A stretch of DNA of 31,663 nucleotides from Bacillota bacterium. Its GTDB lineage: Bacteria; Bacillota; Clostridia; Christensenellales; Aristaeellaceae. Below the pieces are notes generated by a model. That model did no database searches. It had not been told where the DNA came from and saw only the letters and a list, made by a program, of their open reading frames with translations. The DNA lies in contig JAEZLW010000201.1 in assembly GCA_023415145.1 (NCBI GenBank), positions 1 to 31,663 on the forward strand, given 5' to 3'. Positions 29,701 to 31,663 of the stretch are shown here, one piece after another; within the stretch, counting starts at the first letter, position 1, and each line of letters starts with the position of its first letter. A program made the translations under genes and the position numbers.

Positions 29701-31626
29701 TGGATGTACGAATCCCTGTACAACGAGGCCAACGAGGTTTGGACCCGTGTAATGGTAGACGGTCAGGAAGGCTATATCATGACCGAATTCGTCGACATGA
29801 TGACGCAGGCGCAAAGCGACGATTACCAGACCACGCTGCCTTCGCCCATGCCCACCCGCACGCCCGTTCCCACCAATACCAATACGCCTACCCCTACCCC
29901 GACGCCTACCCCCACTCCCCAGCCAGGCCAGTATCAAGGCTATGCCTTGACCAACAAGCAGGTAGCGCTTCGGATAGAGGTCAGCACTTCCGACCAGAGC
30001 ATTTTGGCCACACTGCCCGTCAACACACTGGTGTACGTGGTGGGCCAGGTTTATCCGGGTACGGAATCCTGGTCATTGGTGGAGACTCTGGACGAAATCA
30101 CCGGTTATGTTCCGGATAGCGCGCTGCGCCGCATTACGCCGGAAGAAGCTAAATACTACATCGACCAGTACAATGCGGCCAACCCCACCCCGACGCCGAC
30201 GCCTACTCCCACCCCCAGCCCGGCGCCGGTGCAGCAAAGCGGCTACGCCGCTACCTTGGGCGATAACGTACCCATGCGCGGTGCGGCCGACCCCAACAGC
30301 ATGCTGGTAAACATGCTGGCCAAGAACGTGGTGGTGTATGTCAGCGGTCAGGAATATATAAACGGTACAGCCTGGCACATTGTACAGTACGCAGGGCAGT
30401 GGGGCTATATCCGTGCTGACCAGCTGCGCTGGCTCTCCCGCGAGGAAACGGACGCATACCTGAACTCCATGAACACCCCCACACCCACGCCGGCATCCAC
30501 CTTGCCGCCTTTGGATGAAAACAGTGCCTCCAGTTACGGCTATGTGTCCAGCAACAGCGTCAACTTCCGCAAAACACCTGGCGGGGACAGGATCCGTACG
30601 TTAAACAAGTATGCTTTTGCCCTGGTATTGGGCAGCTCACAGGTGAACGGCACGACCTGGTACAAGGTGAATCAGTCCGGCACCGAAGGGTATATCTCCG
30701 GTGATTACTTCCATGTGCTCACACTGGCCGAGCTGGAAGAGTTCCTGCAAAGCCCCGAATATATCCAGGGCTCCACAGGCAATACCGGCAACAACAATAA
30801 CAACAACACCGGCAACAACGGTGATCCGCCTACCGCACCGGAGGATTGGAATGTGGGCACATGGACCAATCCGAACTCGGGATTGAATGCCACCTATGAA
30901 CCCTTTGATCCCTACTCAACGCCTAATCCCCTGCCCACCCCGTCTCCCAGCCCCACGCCGGAACCCCTTGCGACCTTCGAACCTTTGCCCACCGCACCAC
31001 CCGTGGATACACAGTCGGACAGCCCCAACTTCATCTGGCTGGGATTGGGCATAACATTGTTGGCAGGCTTTGGCGGTTTGTACGCCTACGCGTTGCATAA
31101 GTCGAACCAACGCAAGGCAGCCGCACGGGCCGCCCAGCGAAGGGCCGCCATGCAGCAGAACCCGCAAAGCGGCGCAAGGCCCTACGCCCGCGCCACCAAC
31201 GCGCCCATGGTGCCTCCCGCATCCGGAACGCAGGCAAGGCCCACGGCACCACCCAACGCAGCGCAAAGGCCGCAAGCCCCCGGCAGCAACGCCCCCTATG
31301 GTCAGCGGCCGATGCCTACCCAGCCAAACGGTACAGCACAGCGCCCGGCGGTCACAAGACCCGCCCAGCCCGGTGCAACCCCCGTAGCACGGCCTGGCCA
31401 GCAGTCCAGTGCGTTTGCGAGACCCACCAACGGTGCACAGCCTGGAACACAGCCTCCCGCCGCCTATCGGCCGGAAGCACAAGGAAACGCCGTTCCCGAT
31501 GGACAAGGCGGAACCACCCAAAATCACAGCGCACTCAACACCACCCGTCAGCCAAGGACTGCCCGCCATGCAGGCAATCCCCCCACTGATCAGGCCAATT
31601 CGACCGACACCAGCGAATACCTGTAA
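26743..31626 (+). CDS. Large repeat-rich surface protein with SH3-like modules, membrane helix and disordered tail
   Basis: 1,627 residues. Signal peptide: residues 1-34 (LSLVMVLLMAFPWVSAPALA). An unassigned domain covers 35-140. Six MucBP-like repeats follow: 161-228, 246-313, 331-398 and 416-483 at an exact 85-residue period with PTQEPTPRPSAQ linkers, then 492-563 and 567-635. Three repeats of a second type follow (641-711, 718-788, 793-863), then one related module (865-938). Four SH3-like modules follow (951-1018, 1065-1133, 1166-1232, 1264-1326), joined by Thr-Pro linkers. A Pro/Asn-rich stretch, a membrane helix (1430-1451) and a basic flank (KSNQRKAAARAAQRR) end in a 160-residue tail rich in Pro, Ala, Gln and Arg. 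Charge predicts a cytoplasmic tail. No LPxTG is seen. The protein probably binds cell wall or host glycans (inference). AGGAGGG is the ribosome binding site. Confidence 0.88.
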   Translation: MKKNLNRIFGRRMLSLVMVLLMAFPWVSAPALAASDWSSLQISVSWTDGSGNPKSAMAVPLEWSINNAFWVQVTNDAPLDGLTLNISHPNHPDYGFAPGSGEVLTNVQNAQGLESNAVYITAFSGQQQADQYVLYISTIVAPTPTPEPTQEPTPRPSAQAPVSISYQGTDGANLGGDSYTAVEGAQNRISAPATIGDYTLTGDSEYYVSVDESGNANPASVTFYYNPPTTPEPTQEPTPRPSAQAPVSISYQGTDGANLGGDSYNAVEGAENRISAPATIGDYTLTGESEYYISVDENSNANPSSVIFYYNPPATPEPTQEPTPRPSAQAPVSISYQGTDGANLGGDSYNAVEGAENRISAPATIGDYTLTGESEYYVSVDESGNANPASVIFYYNPPATPEPTQEPTPRPSAQAPVSISYLGTDGANLGGDSFTAVEGAENRIPAPATIGDYTLTGDGEYFITVDESGNANPASVIFYYNPPATPRPSAQTNVDVYYQGTDGANLGGTTFPAVEGAENRIDAPTAIPGFEGYTLTGDSVYYITVDDNGIANPASVTFHYNPPLGTANVPVYYRGTDGKDLGGTTFTATQGQENRIEAPAAIDGYTLTGDSEYFITVDANGNASPESVTFNYIAPVEEPATAQITVQYSKDGAVFYSESKTITAPSEQVEADPSQTPADYQLEGPASVTVTVEDQDVASPNTVTFNFVPIPVEEPLTAQVTVQYSKDGAVFFSESKTITAPSGLVEADPSQTPADYQLEGPASVTVTVEAQDVASPNTVTFHYVPIPEEEPATAQVTLQYSKDGAVFHSEPKTITAPSGLVEARSDQTPAGYQLDGPASVIVTVDAQDVATPSTVTFNYVPIPAVQKNITVYYRNETNNADVASAQQKTLGAGTHQITPAPTDLKANYRLKGDTTKTVTVNQDGTSNVESVTFLYEYVPPVTETPIPVGSAIDRWGVTNDQVNFRSSPAKGTNKNLIKGLSRGTHLWMYESLYNEANEVWTRVMVDGQEGYIMTEFVDMMTQAQSDDYQTTLPSPMPTRTPVPTNTNTPTPTPTPTPTPQPGQYQGYALTNKQVALRIEVSTSDQSILATLPVNTLVYVVGQVYPGTESWSLVETLDEITGYVPDSALRRITPEEAKYYIDQYNAANPTPTPTPTPTPSPAPVQQSGYAATLGDNVPMRGAADPNSMLVNMLAKNVVVYVSGQEYINGTAWHIVQYAGQWGYIRADQLRWLSREETDAYLNSMNTPTPTPASTLPPLDENSASSYGYVSSNSVNFRKTPGGDRIRTLNKYAFALVLGSSQVNGTTWYKVNQSGTEGYISGDYFHVLTLAELEEFLQSPEYIQGSTGNTGNNNNNNTGNNGDPPTAPEDWNVGTWTNPNSGLNATYEPFDPYSTPNPLPTPSPSPTPEPLATFEPLPTAPPVDTQSDSPNFIWLGLGITLLAGFGGLYAYALHKSNQRKAAARAAQRRAAMQQNPQSGARPYARATNAPMVPPASGTQARPTAPPNAAQRPQAPGSNAPYGQRPMPTQPNGTAQRPAVTRPAQPGATPVARPGQQSSAFARPTNGAQPGTQPPAAYRPEAQGNAVPDGQGGTTQNHSALNTTRQPRTARHAGNPPTDQANSTDTSEYL
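27223..28206 (+). repeat. Four tandem 255-bp coding units (MucBP-like) in the surface protein
   Basis: Residues 161-245, 246-330, 331-415 and 416-488: each begins PVSISYQGTDGANLGGDS (third word YLG in copy 4) and ends with YYNPP and a Pro/Thr-rich linker. The DNA copies are close to identical over long runs; the last linker is shortened. Two diverged copies follow to 28650. Such units can gain or lose copies by recombination. Confidence 0.88.
28663..29331 (+). repeat. Three tandem coding units of the second repeat family
   Basis: Residues 641-711, 718-788 and 793-863; each begins TAQ(I/V)T(V/L)QYSKDGAVF and ends TVTF(N/H)(F/Y)VPIP. Periods are 77 and 75 residues. Long stretches of DNA are identical between the units, indicating recent duplication. 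Confidence 0.85.
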
Positions 31627-31634
31627 TAACAAAT

Positions 31635-31657
31635 CCGGGGAGGCGCTGCCTCCCCGG
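31635..31657 (+). terminator. Terminator hairpin of the surface protein gene
   Basis: CCGGGGAGGC-GCT-GCCTCCCCGG, a perfect 10-bp stem eight bases after the TAA. The window ends five bases later, so a T-tract cannot be judged. Confidence 0.7.
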
Positions 31658-31663
31658 GCCCCT

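Noticed and set aside
17469..31657. Shared GGGAGGC core in the terminators after rubredoxin and the surface protein
   Set aside because: A GC-rich stem of this size recurs easily; no extended similarity outside the stems.

Overview
The window looks like a chromosomal segment of an anaerobic, probably spore-forming member of the Clostridia (Bacillota), possibly a gut or digester lineage near Christensenellales or Oscillospirales. The evidence is the stage-0 sigma factor SigH, Mini-ribonuclease III, the flavin-dependent thymidylate synthase ThyX, a rubredoxin, a B12-binding radical SAM protein, a DUF5711/CvpA pair, strong AGGAGG ribosome binding sites, frequent TTG/GTG starts and moderately high GC. 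No species call can be made. I see no tRNA, rRNA, CRISPR array, phage or transposase.

Layout. (1) 1-3100, minus strand: mrnC, thyX, rlmB and sigH (cut by the left edge) form an RNA-processing, nucleotide and sporulation operon behind an extended -10 promoter. (2) 3094-6320, plus strand: a TTGACA/TACAAT promoter with a 24-bp palindromic operator drives a 41-residue membrane microprotein, a TetR regulator, an ABC ATPase and two ABC-2 permeases, an autoregulated export cassette. (3) 6570-8429, minus: a membrane-anchored DUF5711 protein and a CvpA-family protein, flanked by two copies of a multi-hairpin repeat. (4) 8927-13703, minus: a tightly packed five-gene operon (membrane protein, RsuA-type pseudouridine synthase, small methyltransferase, MalY/PatB-type lyase, PepV-type dipeptidase). 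(5) 13826-17441: B12/radical SAM protein, VanZ-like protein (opposite strand), GT-C-like membrane protein and rubredoxin. (6) 17571-21394, minus: a GlpA-like oxidoreductase, a second FAD/NAD oxidoreductase, a DUF1667 protein and a 3-methyladenine DNA glycosylase, translationally coupled. The glycosylase reads into a third structured repeat. (7) 21750-24953, plus: a secreted 5'-nucleotidase-type phosphoesterase and a secreted protein of unknown function. (8) 25098-26554, minus: GNAT acetyltransferase, small membrane protein and NUDIX hydrolase. (9) 26743-31626, plus: a 1,627-residue surface protein with signal peptide, nine tandem beta-type repeats in two families, a tenth related module, four SH3-like modules, one membrane helix and a long disordered tail predicted to be cytoplasmic.

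The most unusual content is the paired multi-hairpin repeat with compensatory stem changes, the glycosylase whose C-terminus is supplied by repeat DNA, the RlmB with four exact-period 32-residue basic repeats, and the large surface protein with a membrane helix and cytoplasmic tail instead of a sortase signal. Nothing here proves a wholly new defence or metabolic system. Functions are inferred from motifs recalled from known families; no database search was run.
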